Shown here: positions 1 to 7,179 of the stretch, in pieces
How positions within the stretch are numbered: position 1 is the first letter of the stretch
Layout: every line of letters starts with the position of its first letter
From: an uncultured Clostridia bacterium
Lineage (GTDB): Bacteria > Bacillota > Clostridia > Oscillospirales > CAG-272
Length of the DNA: 9,689 nt
Direction of reading: 5' to 3'
Assembly (NCBI GenBank): GCA_947627815.1
Contig: CANQXN010000060.1
Location: 1 to 9,689, forward strand
Position numbers and translations under genes: made by a program
The notes under the pieces: generated by a model
Told to the model about the DNA's origin: nothing
Database searches by the model: none
What the model saw: only the letters and a program-made list of their open reading frames with translations

Positions 1-915
1 GCGGGCGATGCCGGCGGGATCGACGCGTGCGGCCACCGTCGACATACCGCCCACCGTCTCATGCGCGCCGTTGTTGATGACCACATGCACGATGTTTTCC
101 GGGGCGTTGGCGCCGAGCAGCGCGAGGCTCCCCATATGCATGAGGAGCGCGCCGTCGCCGTCGATGATCCACACTTTGGTATCCGGCTTTTGCAGCGCGA
201 TGCCAAGCGCGATCGAAGAGCTGTGTCCCATCGACCCCACCGTCAGAAAATCCCTGCCGTGAAAGCCATCCTCCTTTTCCCGAATCTCAAAAAGCTCGCG
301 GGACGCTTTGCCGGTGGTCGAGACAATCACATCCCGACCCGCCGCCGCCGCGATATGCCGGATGACTTCTTCGCGATTCAAAAGATTGTCGTTGCGATAG
401 GTCACTTGATCCTCAAAGGTCAAAGCGCCTTTGCGCACGACCAGCGCCGTCTGCTTGCCTTGCGCCCAAAGAGCGCGGAATTCACAAAGCCAGGCGGCAA
501 GCTCCTCTTCCTGCGTGGTTTTCTCCAGCACATGGGCGGTGATTTGCATATCGGCAAGCAGGGTCAGGGTCACTTCTCCCTGAAAAACATGCTGGGGTTC
601 ATCGTGAACCCCCGGTTCGCCCCGCCAGCCGACGATAAAGAAGCAGGGGATGCCGTAGACTTTGTCGTTTAAAAGCGATGCCACCGGATTGATGATATTG
701 CCAAGGCCGCTGTTTTGCAGATAGACCACCGGCACTTTCCCCGTGGCAAGATGGTAGCCCGCCGCAAGCCCCACGGCGTTGCCTTCATTGGCGGCGATGA
801 CATGGCGGCGCGGATCGGTGCCGTAATTTCTCATCAGATAGTCGCAAAGGGGGCGCAATTGAGAATCGGGGACACCGGCAAAAAAATCAAACGCGTGTAA
901 AAAATCAGGTTTCAT
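1..915 (-). CDS. aepY: Phosphonopyruvate decarboxylase, C-terminus beyond the window edge
   Basis: Thiamine-diphosphate enzyme that converts 3-phosphonopyruvate to phosphonoacetaldehyde and CO2. This irreversible step pulls the unfavourable PEP mutase reaction forward in phosphonate synthesis. 305 codons are visible and open to position 1; family members have roughly 370-380 residues, so about 70 are missing. Seen: the family-typical FAGVPDS at 12-18, the cofactor-activating Glu E44 in ANEGNAVGLAAG, QNSGLGN at 67-73, GWRGEPGVHDEPQH at 96-109, GSMGH at 227-231, and the ThDP/Mg motif GDG (253-255) followed 25 residues later by NN (281-282). Length and the QNSGLGN/GWRG blocks favour this over sulfopyruvate decarboxylase, which is usually two shorter subunits. 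The start is supported by AAGGAG (921-926) five bases upstream. It lies 51 bases after the DHHW gene with no terminator between, so it is probably the fourth gene of that operon. PEP mutase and a transaminase or dehydrogenase are expected beyond the left edge but are not seen. Confidence 0.94.
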   Translation of the reverse strand, partial: MKPDFLHAFDFFAGVPDSQLRPLCDYLMRNYGTDPRRHVIAANEGNAVGLAAGYHLATGKVPVVYLQNSGLGNIINPVASLLNDKVYGIPCFFIVGWRGEPGVHDEPQHVFQGEVTLTLLADMQITAHVLEKTTQEEELAAWLCEFRALWAQGKQTALVVRKGALTFEDQVTYRNDNLLNREEVIRHIAAAAGRDVIVSTTGKASRELFEIREKEDGFHGRDFLTVGSMGHSSSIALGIALQKPDTKVWIIDGDGALLMHMGSLALLGANAPENIVHVVINNGAHETVGGMSTVAARVDPAGIAR

Positions 916-966
916 TTTGTCTCCTTTTCGGTAAAACAAAAAAGTCAGGAAGGTTGGGGCGCTTTT

Positions 967-2109
967 TTATCGCATTTTCATGGTATTCAGGGTCGTGGTG
1001 GTATAGAGAAACAGAAGGTCGGCGCAGGTAAGATCCAGCCCCTCCACCTGCCCGAGATAAGACAGGGGGAGATACCGCAAATCCACCAGCACCACCCGAT
1101 GATAGCCGGAAAGGAGCAAGGGACTTAAAGAGGAGCCGAAGGAATCGCGGAACACAAAGAGCGTCTTGTCGTTGTCGGAAAGCGGATTGATCACCTCGAT
1201 CAAAGGCTGGGGGCCTGACAGGAAGAGGTCGTAGGGATCGGAAAGTTCTTCCTCCGCGTCAACCGGCGTATAGACCTTGGCATCGGTATAGAAGAAGCCG
1301 TCGGCGCCAAGCTGCCAGAGGCGCACCTCGGCGGCATCGGTGACAGCGCTCTCAAGACAGCAAAGAGGCTCTCTGGCAAGCGGCAGCGCGCTTTGCCCGT
1401 AATAGACGCCGTAAAAGTCGCTCACATCGGTTGTTCGGTAGGCGTTGGCGCCGTCAATCGAAGCACCCATGGCCGCCGCCATCTTTTCTGCCAAAGGGAG
1501 GAGGGCTTCCTGCCGCCAATGAATATCGGTGCGGTAATAGTCCTCGAGTGTTAAGAGCGGGAAAAGGTCGATATAGCTGCTGCCCGCAGGCGCCCCTTCT
1601 TTTACCGCCGTTAAAAAAGCGTCATAATCCCAATGCGGCGTGAGAGACGAGACAAAGTAGTTTTTGTCGGGGATCACGGCAAAATAAGCGTTGCTTTCGG
1701 GGAAAAAGTCAGAAACGACCTTGTCCCAGAGGGCGACATTCTGCGCTAACATCTCTTCATCGATAGCGGTTTCAATCTTCACCGCCCTGCCGTTTGAAAA
1801 ATAAATGCCGTTGTTCTGCGCGCGCGCCATCAGATAAAAGCGTTCTATGGCTTTCAGCCGGCGGAAGCCTTCCCGCCCGGGAAACTGATCGGCGGCATAA
1901 TCGTCAAAATCGTTGAAGAATCGGCCGCTCTCCACCCGTTCCCAGGAAAAGCGGGGAAAAGTTTCGAGATAGCGCCGCTCGGAAGGCGAAATCTCCTGCT
2001 TGGGGAAGAAAAGACAGAGCAGGAAGAAAACGCCGAGAAAGCCGGCGAAAAGAACGGCGGTGAAAATATCGTTCAGGGAGCGCTTTTTTGCGCGGGATGG
2101 TTCTTTCAT
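967..2109 (-). CDS. DHHW-family (AlgX/AlgJ-like) SGNH-fold acetyl-transfer protein
   Basis: 380 residues: short basic N-terminus, one membrane segment at about 15-35, then an extracytoplasmic domain. Seen: the family-typical DQFPGRE at 74-80, VIPDK at 145-149, a DxH pair D195/H197 in TDIHW, and a Ser in FRDSF (S323). This Asp-x-His plus distant Ser matches the triad known in AlgX/AlgJ, proteins that move acetyl groups onto alginate outside the membrane, working with the MBOAT protein AlgI. By analogy this protein takes acyl groups passed out by the MBOAT protein encoded just upstream and places them on a surface or secreted glycan; the acceptor is unknown. The start is fixed by AAGGAGG (2116-2122) six bases upstream, which uses the last two bases of the MBOAT stop codon, so translation of the two is probably coupled. 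A C-terminal tail of hydrophobic and Thr residues ends at 380. Confidence 0.85.
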   Translation of the reverse strand: MKEPSRAKKRSLNDIFTAVLFAGFLGVFFLLCLFFPKQEISPSERRYLETFPRFSWERVESGRFFNDFDDYAADQFPGREGFRRLKAIERFYLMARAQNNGIYFSNGRAVKIETAIDEEMLAQNVALWDKVVSDFFPESNAYFAVIPDKNYFVSSLTPHWDYDAFLTAVKEGAPAGSSYIDLFPLLTLEDYYRTDIHWRQEALLPLAEKMAAAMGASIDGANAYRTTDVSDFYGVYYGQSALPLAREPLCCLESAVTDAAEVRLWQLGADGFFYTDAKVYTPVDAEEELSDPYDLFLSGPQPLIEVINPLSDNDKTLFVFRDSFGSSLSPLLLSGYHRVVLVDLRYLPLSYLGQVEGLDLTCADLLFLYTTTTLNTMKMR

Positions 2110-2115
2110 GACCGT

Positions 2116-2122
2116 CCTCCTT
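2116..2122 (-). promoter_or_regulatory. Strong ribosome binding site overlapping the MBOAT stop codon
   Basis: AAGGAGG on the minus strand, six bases before the DHHW start at 2109. Its first two As are the last two bases of the MBOAT TAA stop (2121-2123). Ribosomes finishing the acyltransferase sit on the initiation site of its partner, which suggests coupled synthesis of the pair. Confidence 0.85.
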
Positions 2123-3530
2123 AAAAGTTAAAATACAGAAAAGGATGAAAACCGGCGTCGGCAAGCTCCGCCGTGCAGAGAACCAAAAGCAGGATCACCG
2201 CTACGGGCTTTACCCAAGATAATGCCGGACGCTTTTTGACCAAGGCGTCGACCGCCTTGCGCACAAGAGGCGTCGCCCCCACGCAGGCGATGACGACGAT
2301 CAGCGCATAATCGCGCAGATAGAAAAGCGTCTGTCTTGTGACGAAAGGCAGCCCGCCGAAACCGAACATCTGCCCGATATGGGCAAGTCCCCCCGACAGT
2401 CCGCCCAAAGAATCGGAGGCGCTGAAAATGACAAACCCCAATAAGACAACGAGCAGCAAATAGAGGTGTCCCACCGCTTTGGGCGCCTTATCCAGCCATT
2501 TTTGCAGGAAAAGTTTTTCGAGCACCAGAAAGAGGGCGAAATACAGACCCCAGAGAATGAAGGTGACATCGGCGCCGTGCCATAGTCCCGTGAGAAACCA
2601 GACCACGGCGATATTGAAGATCCAGCGGGGCAGTTTTACCCGATTGCCGCCCAAGGGAATATAGACATAGTCGCGGAACCAGGAGGAAAGGGTGATATGC
2701 CAACGCCGCCAGAAGTCCCGCACCGAGCGGGCGGTATAGGGATAATTGAAATTTTCCGGGAAGGAAAAGCCGAAAAAGCGGCCAAGCCCGATGGCCATAT
2801 CCGAATACCCCGAAAAATCGTAATAGATCTGCAGCATGAAGAGGATCGCATAAAGCCATGCCAAAAGCACGGTTTTCTCCGGCAAGTCGGCAAACCCCGC
2901 CACAAATTCCCCCAGCTGATCGGCGATTAACACCTTTTTCCCGAGGCCGACGGCAAAGCGAAACGCCCCTTCGGCAAAGCCCGAAACCGAATGTTCCCGC
3001 TGATTCAGCGCGTCCGCCACTTCCCGATAGCGGACGATGGGACCCGCCACAAGCTGCGGGAAGAGCGTCAGGTAGGTCGCATAGGTAAAGAAGTTTTTCT
3101 CCGCCCGCTCCCCACGGTAGACATCGATGGTATAGCTCAGCGACTGGAAGGTATAAAAGCTGATGCCGATGGGCAAAGCGATGCCCCAAAGCGGCAGAGC
3201 CGTGCCGAACAGCCGGTTGAAGCTGTCGATGAAGAAATCGACATACTTATAATAGGCCAGCACGCCGAGATCAAAAATCAGGGAAAAGGCGAGGGCAAAG
3301 CGGGTCACCATCGGCTTTTTATCCCGAAAACGCTCGATCAGCCGCCCGACGGTATAATCCACCAGCGCCGTCGCCAGCATGAGAAGCACCAAAAGCTGTT
3401 CGCCATAAAAATAAAAGACAAGACCGGCGGCGAGCAGGATATAGTTTTTCGCCCGGCGCGGCGCCAGATAATAGAGCAAAAGCACCGCCGGCAAAAAATA
3501 AAAGAGAAAAGGAATGCCTGAAAAAACCAT
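2121..3530 (-). CDS. MBOAT-family membrane-bound O-acyltransferase (AlgI/DltB-like)
   Basis: 469 residues, a usual length for AlgI-type proteins, with many hydrophobic segments along its length (for example 5-23, 30-60, 78-98, 221-240, 303-337 and stretches near the C-terminus). Seen: the family block IGISFYTFQSLSYTIDVYRGE at 121-141, PQLVAGPI at 158-165, DFWRRWHITLSSWFRDY at 272-288 followed by IPLGGNR, and the invariant active-site His H318 in GLWHGA. Such proteins carry an acyl group, usually acetyl, from a cytoplasmic donor across the membrane to an extracytoplasmic acceptor. The next gene encodes the DHHW partner, the usual two-gene arrangement. The true substrate cannot be read from the sequence; DltB is less likely because no dltA, dltC or dltD is adjacent and the partner is of the DHHW type. 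The start at 3530 has AGGA only four bases upstream and a stronger GGGAG fourteen bases upstream. The oxidoreductase ends 18 bases before it. Confidence 0.93.
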   Translation of the reverse strand: MVFSGIPFLFYFLPAVLLLYYLAPRRAKNYILLAAGLVFYFYGEQLLVLLMLATALVDYTVGRLIERFRDKKPMVTRFALAFSLIFDLGVLAYYKYVDFFIDSFNRLFGTALPLWGIALPIGISFYTFQSLSYTIDVYRGERAEKNFFTYATYLTLFPQLVAGPIVRYREVADALNQREHSVSGFAEGAFRFAVGLGKKVLIADQLGEFVAGFADLPEKTVLLAWLYAILFMLQIYYDFSGYSDMAIGLGRFFGFSFPENFNYPYTARSVRDFWRRWHITLSSWFRDYVYIPLGGNRVKLPRWIFNIAVVWFLTGLWHGADVTFILWGLYFALFLVLEKLFLQKWLDKAPKAVGHLYLLLVVLLGFVIFSASDSLGGLSGGLAHIGQMFGFGGLPFVTRQTLFYLRDYALIVVIACVGATPLVRKAVDALVKKRPALSWVKPVAVILLLVLCTAELADAGFHPFLYFNF

Positions 3531-3548
3531 ACTGTCCTGTCACTCTCC

Positions 3549-4520
3549 CTAACTGTTCTGACTGTCGGCAAGATGCTGCCACGCCCGCCGCACGCCGTCT
3601 AAAAGACAGGCGGTATCGAGCGAAGCTTTGGTGAAAAAGGCGATGTCCGCGCCTTTCAGGGCGGCGGCAAAGTCCGCAAGTTCGTATGCCATGTTGCTTT
3701 CGGGCGTAATGTAAGGATCTGGCTTTGGCGCGCTGCCCCGTGGGGTGAATACCAACTGTTCCGGCTTGGCAGGTTTTGCGAAAGTCAAGGTTCCCGCTTC
3801 CCCGCCGAGAAAACAGCGGCAGGGCGAGTCGTTGATTTTGGAATAGGTCACGGTGACGGTAAATCCTTCATAACGCAAAAGGACGCTCCCGGCGCCTTCC
3901 ATGCCGCCCGGCAGAAAGAAAGAGGAGGCCTGAATCGCGCGCGGTCTTCCGAACAAAGCGGCCGCAAGCGCCAAAGGATAGACGCCGATATCAAGTACCG
4001 CCGCGTTGCCCAGCGCGGGATTGAAGGCGTTGGGCAAATCGCCCGCTTTGAAGCGGTCATAACGGGAGGAATACTGGCAGTAGTCAAGATACACCGAGCG
4101 CAAGGGGCCGAGCGCAGGCAGATACCGCCGGATGAGGGAAAAGGCGGGATCGTGCAAAGGCCGCATGGCCTCCATGAAAACAAGCCCTTTTTCCCGCGCC
4201 AGCGCCGCAAGGGAGCCAAGCGCGTTTTCGCTGAGGACGGCGGGCTTTTCGCACAGCACCGAAACGCCGGCGAGAAGCGCCCGCCTTGCCTGCGCTTCAT
4301 GACAGCTGTTAGGCGAGGCAAGGTAGACGGCGTCAAGCCCGCAAGCCAGAAAGGCGTCGTAATCGGTAAAAACGGCGGGAATGCCGTGGGCGTCGGCAAA
4401 AGCGCCGCCCGCCTCGCGCGTGCGGGAATAGATGGCGCAAAGCGTCACATCCGGCACTTTTTGCGCCGCCTGACAGAGCCAATCGCTGACAAAATTGCTG
4501 CCGACAATGCCCAAACGCAT
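3549..4520 (-). CDS. Gfo/Idh/MocA-family NAD(P)-dependent oxidoreductase
   Basis: 323 residues. An N-terminal Rossmann fold begins at once with LGIVGSNFVSDWL (3-15), and the nucleotide-binding Gly loop is the GIVGSN variant rather than GxGxxG. YSRT at 31-34 follows beta-2. VLCEKP at 89-93 carries the family's catalytic Lys (K92). LDIGVYPL at 176-183 supplies the conserved Asp and Tyr (D177, Y181) of the substrate domain. Family members oxidise or reduce sugar, inositol or diol hydroxyls; the substrate here is not determined. As first gene of the unit with MBOAT, DHHW and aepY, it may act on a sugar or polyol precursor of the modified polymer, which is inference. I chose the start at 4520 (MRLGIVGS) over an in-frame ATG at 4589 for three reasons: the protein fold begins there, GGGGG lies eight bases upstream (4529-4533), and 4589 falls inside the -35 box of the promoter. 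Confidence 0.92.
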   Translation of the reverse strand: MRLGIVGSNFVSDWLCQAAQKVPDVTLCAIYSRTREAGGAFADAHGIPAVFTDYDAFLACGLDAVYLASPNSCHEAQARRALLAGVSVLCEKPAVLSENALGSLAALAREKGLVFMEAMRPLHDPAFSLIRRYLPALGPLRSVYLDYCQYSSRYDRFKAGDLPNAFNPALGNAAVLDIGVYPLALAAALFGRPRAIQASSFFLPGGMEGAGSVLLRYEGFTVTVTYSKINDSPCRCFLGGEAGTLTFAKPAKPEQLVFTPRGSAPKPDPYITPESNMAYELADFAAALKGADIAFFTKASLDTACLLDGVRRAWQHLADSQNS

Positions 4521-4560
4521 GACGCTTACCCCCTTTTCTCTCCTCGGCCGATTTATGTTT

Positions 4561-4589
4561 ATTTTACCATCTTTTTCCCCCGGGCGCAA
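4561..4589 (-). promoter_or_regulatory. Sigma-A-type promoter for the oxidoreductase-MBOAT-DHHW-aepY unit
   Basis: Minus strand: -35 TTGCGC (4584-4589), spacer 17, -10 TAAAAT (4561-4566) with TGG directly before it (extended -10). It would start transcription near 4553, giving a leader of about 33 bases before the start at 4520. Just upstream is a run of seven T and six A (4593-4605) that could act as an UP element. Confidence 0.7.
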
Positions 4590-4658
4590 CAGTTTTTTTA
4601 AAAAAGCGAGAACTTGTCCGTCGTCCCCGGCGTTTTCGCGTGAAAAAGACAGAAAGAA

Positions 4659-4675
4659 CCTCTTGCAAAAAGAGG
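4659..4675. repeat. Inverted repeat over the -35 of the 4745 gene
   Basis: CCTCTT (4659-4664) and AAGAGG (4670-4675) form perfect six-base arms around a five-base centre. The repeat contains most of the -35 box (4663-4668) of the plus-strand promoter, a position suited to a repressor or activator site. There is no T run after it in the plus direction, so it is not a terminator. Function is inferred only from position. Confidence 0.4.
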
Positions 4676-4691
4676 AAAAACATGGTATACT
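4663..4691 (+). promoter_or_regulatory. Sigma-A-type extended -10 promoter for the 4745 gene
   Basis: -35 TTGCAA (4663-4668), spacer exactly 17, -10 TATACT (4686-4691) preceded by TGG (extended -10). Expected start of transcription near 4698 leaves a leader of about 47 bases. The position rules out the longer in-frame GTG start at 4640, which lies upstream of the promoter. Confidence 0.78.
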
Positions 4692-4734
4692 GGAAAATGA
4701 AGTTATATCGGATTTTCCCGAAATCGAAACAGAA

Positions 4735-4740
4735 AAGGAG
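4735..4740 (+). promoter_or_regulatory. Ribosome binding site that sets the start at 4745
   Basis: AAGGAG four bases before the ATG at 4745. Other in-frame ATG or GTG codons further upstream lack a comparable site. Confidence 0.8.
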
Positions 4741-4744
4741 TGCC

Positions 4745-6193
4745 ATGAACACTTCCGCTTTTGACAACTTCGCCAAGCCTTTCTTCGACATGGCTGGCGA
4801 ATGCGCCGAACTCATGGGCGCCACATCCTTTATTACCGATACCGAACCCGCGCGCGACAAAAAGGGAGAGATCGTCGGCACCGACGCCTACCTCATTCGC
4901 TTCCGGTTTGATTGCTTTTTCATGGAATTTGTCTACTCTCCCCGTGTCAGCGCCAGAATGGGCGCTCCCTCCACTTTAAGCGCCCGCATTTACCCCGATC
5001 CCCGCGAGCGCGGTCTGCCGTTTTCACCCTATGAACTTGCCGACGCCATCGCCACCGACGATTTCACCTGCCGGCAATTTTCCTGGATCGAAAGCGAAAA
5101 GCGCCTGACCGACTGCTGTCGGTTTCTGGCGCAGTCGTTTGTGCGCCTGATCCCCCGCATAGAAGCCCTCGCCCGGGACGACGCGGCGCTGGAAGCCGCC
5201 TACGCCCGCCTGCGGGAGGAGATCAACGGCATTTACAGAAACGACATTTTCTCGCCTTCCGGCAACGGCGATACCTTTGATTATGAAATGCTCCAGCTGC
5301 GGCTTTACGCCATCGAGCGCTGGAAAAGCTCTTTCTACGCCTCCGAGGAATACAGCGCTTTTTTAAACGGCGATCCCAGCCGCCTGCTCTCCATCGCCTC
5401 GCCCCGCCTCAACCGGCCGCTGCCGGTGTATATCCGCCGTTTAGCCGCCGCTTTGGGACAGGCGGAGAGAGCATGTCCGCCCCTTGCGGAAGAAGTCGCT
5501 TCCCTGCCCGCCATGATCAAGTGCAGAAAACGCGCTTCGACTTTCCCCGTTGTGCTGCTCGCCTGCCTTTTTTCTCTCCCGGTTTTTGCCGCGCTCTTTG
5601 CCGGTCTTTACGCCTTGATCGCGGTTCTTACCAAAGGCGACGCCCTCCTCTACACCGCCCAGACGATCCACGCCTTTTTCAGCGAACTGGTAGTGCCTTT
5701 GGTGATTACGGTGCCGTTTTTTGCGCCTCTCTTTGTCCGCCCGGTTTTATGGCTCTTTTTCCGAAAACGCTATGAGGCGAACAAGCCCTATTGGGCCATG
5801 ATCAAAGAATTGCCTGGGCGGCGCCCCGGGACCGGACTGCGCCGGCTTCTCTTTACCGTGGCGCTGCTCCTCACGGTGTTATCCGCCTGTCGCGGCGTGT
5901 TGTTCCGCGAGGACAGTTTCACCGTCCGCACCGACTTTTTCCCCTTCTCGTCCGAGACGATTTCTTACCGCGAGGTCTCCTATCTGCTCAAAGACGGCGA
6001 AGCCTATCGCGTTGTCTTAAAGGACGGCAGAGTGCTGGATCTCTCCGCCGTCATGCGCGGCCGGGACGCCGAACAGATCCGCAAGACCTTAAAGCCGGTC
6101 TTCGATGCCTACGGCATAGAAGAAAGAAGCCATCCGCCCATCGTGCAGGACGGCGAATCGACAGCCGGCGGCGAAACATCGCAGGTCTTGTGA
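4745..6193 (+). CDS. Unrecognised membrane protein with large cytoplasmic N-terminal domain
   Basis: 482 residues; I do not recognise the family. Residues 1-260 are soluble, charged and rich in aromatic residues, with no signal peptide; 140-180 and 235-260 look helical. Three hydrophobic segments follow at about 267-295, 311-339 and 367-385. The basic loop RKRYEANKPYWAMIKELPGR lies between the second and third. The last 95 residues form a soluble domain with beta-type alternation (TVRTDFF, ISYREVSYLL, YRVVLKDGRVLDL near 425-440) and a closing helix. That pattern resembles bacterial PH-like domains attached to membrane segments, but this is a weak inference. The final 20 residues look disordered. 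The gene is monocistronic: its own promoter sits 5' and the next gene is convergent. Base composition and codon use resemble the neighbours, so nothing suggests recent transfer. No catalytic motif was seen. Confidence 0.85.
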   Translation: MNTSAFDNFAKPFFDMAGECAELMGATSFITDTEPARDKKGEIVGTDAYLIRFRFDCFFMEFVYSPRVSARMGAPSTLSARIYPDPRERGLPFSPYELADAIATDDFTCRQFSWIESEKRLTDCCRFLAQSFVRLIPRIEALARDDAALEAAYARLREEINGIYRNDIFSPSGNGDTFDYEMLQLRLYAIERWKSSFYASEEYSAFLNGDPSRLLSIASPRLNRPLPVYIRRLAAALGQAERACPPLAEEVASLPAMIKCRKRASTFPVVLLACLFSLPVFAALFAGLYALIAVLTKGDALLYTAQTIHAFFSELVVPLVITVPFFAPLFVRPVLWLFFRKRYEANKPYWAMIKELPGRRPGTGLRRLLFTVALLLTVLSACRGVLFREDSFTVRTDFFPFSSETISYREVSYLLKDGEAYRVVLKDGRVLDLSAVMRGRDAEQIRKTLKPVFDAYGIEERSHPPIVQDGESTAGGETSQVL

Positions 6194-6205
6194 TCGGCAT
6201 AGGGT

Positions 6206-7147
6206 TCAGACCGGCCGGCTGACCGTGCAAAGCGGGTAGTAATACGAAAGAATGTCAAAACAGCTTTTCCCACGCTCGGCAAGCAACGCGGCGCCGCGAC
6301 GGCTCAAACCGACCCCGCCGCCCGCCCCGCGCACCGTGAAAAGATAGCCGTCTGTGCTCTCGGCGGCGTCAAAATAGCCGGAAGGAAGCCCCATAGCTTC
6401 GGCAAAAACGATGCCGCTTATCTCTTTGCCCGAAAGGCGCACCGAGAGAACCGCGCCGGAAGAATCCCGCCGACAGCCCTCAAGAACAGGATAGAGAGCG
6501 TTTCCCTCCTCGTTTGCCACAAGCGGCAGGGTCAATTTTCCCCATGTGACGCTGTCATAGAAGATAGTTTCTTCCCCGGGCGTTTCCACCCCCGGCACCG
6601 AAACCAGATAGGGATAGTCAAAATAGCCGAGCGCCTCGGCGGCCACCGTGTCCTTGCCGGTCTCAGCATGGGAGGCGGCATAAATGACATCGCCTTCATA
6701 GGTCAACACCTGCCCTTCGGTCGCGGACGCGGCGGCCGTCACCGCCAGAGAAGGCTGCGCCATAAAAAGCGGAAGATCCGACGCAAAGAGATCCGCCGAT
6801 GTCCTTGTTTCATGCAGGATCAGATAGGAAGCTCTGCTGCGTATGACGATTGCCAGCGCGCAAAGCGCCTCTTGCGGCAGTGTTTCGCCGCTCTCTTCTC
6901 TCCCCACGGGGCATTGTTCAAAGACGGCAAGCCCCCGGGCGGTGATTTCTTCCAAGGTCATAGAGACGCTCTCGCCCGGTGCAAGCTCCACAAGAATTTT
7001 TTCGGGTACGCTGTCGCGCGCGGGACGATAGGCGCCGCCCGCCCCTAATTTTACCGCCAACACCGGCAAAAAAGCCGCGCAGAGCATTGAAAAAAGCACA
7101 AGAAGGCAAACCGGCACAAGATCCTTTTTTCCCCGCATCCATTGCAT
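6206..7147 (-). CDS. spoIID: SpoIID/LytB-family sporulation protein, divergent active motif
   Basis: 313 residues: basic N-terminus, one membrane anchor at about 10-35, then an extracytoplasmic SpoIID domain. SpoIID is a lytic transglycosylase of the engulfment machine in the mother-cell membrane that cuts glycan strands stripped of stem peptides. Seen: LEEI at 65-68 followed by FEQCP, whose E77 may be the catalytic Glu usually found in an EMP context; PQEALCALAIVIRSRASYL at 91-109 (family EALKAQAVAARTY); YAASHAETG at 156-164; PYLVSVPG at 179-186; and a C-terminal GGGVGLSRRGA followed by DILSYYYP. The C-terminal block is normally GHGVGMSQxGA, so the His is replaced by Gly at 277 and the Gln by Arg. 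About eight extra residues lie between E77 and EAL. The enzyme could be weak, non-catalytic or a paralogue. The start at 7147 is set by GGAGG (7154-7158) six bases upstream and by the promoter; in-frame ATGs at 7174 and 7231 lack a ribosome site. No spoIIQ- or spoIIID-like gene is adjacent. Confidence 0.8.
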   Translation of the reverse strand: MQWMRGKKDLVPVCLLVLFSMLCAAFLPVLAVKLGAGGAYRPARDSVPEKILVELAPGESVSMTLEEITARGLAVFEQCPVGREESGETLPQEALCALAIVIRSRASYLILHETRTSADLFASDLPLFMAQPSLAVTAAASATEGQVLTYEGDVIYAASHAETGKDTVAAEALGYFDYPYLVSVPGVETPGEETIFYDSVTWGKLTLPLVANEEGNALYPVLEGCRRDSSGAVLSVRLSGKEISGIVFAEAMGLPSGYFDAAESTDGYLFTVRGAGGGVGLSRRGAALLAERGKSCFDILSYYYPLCTVSRPV

Positions 7148-7153
7148 AGCGCG

Positions 7154-7158
7154 CCTCC
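7154..7158 (-). promoter_or_regulatory. Ribosome binding site for spoIID
   Basis: GGAGG, six bases before the ATG at 7147. It decides this start over the longer in-frame possibilities at 7174 and 7231. Confidence 0.75.
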
Positions 7159-7179
7159 GGACAAGAAGTTTCATGTAAG

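Noticed and set aside
61..672. 203-codon open frame on the plus strand
   Set aside because: It is the antisense shadow of aepY; its product is Arg/His-rich and lacks family motifs, while the minus strand shows full decarboxylase motifs.
2488..3189. 233-codon minus-strand frame inside the MBOAT gene
   Set aside because: Shifted-frame shadow of MBOAT, rich in Arg, Cys and Gly; no frameshift is needed because the MBOAT frame is intact.
4521..4589. N-terminal extension of the oxidoreductase to the ATG at 4589
   Set aside because: It would start inside the promoter -35, lacks a ribosome site, and adds 23 polar residues before the Rossmann strand.
5879..5893. Lipobox-like LLTVLSAC in the 482-residue membrane protein
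   Set aside because: It lies at about residue 375-382 inside the third membrane segment, not behind an N-terminal signal peptide.
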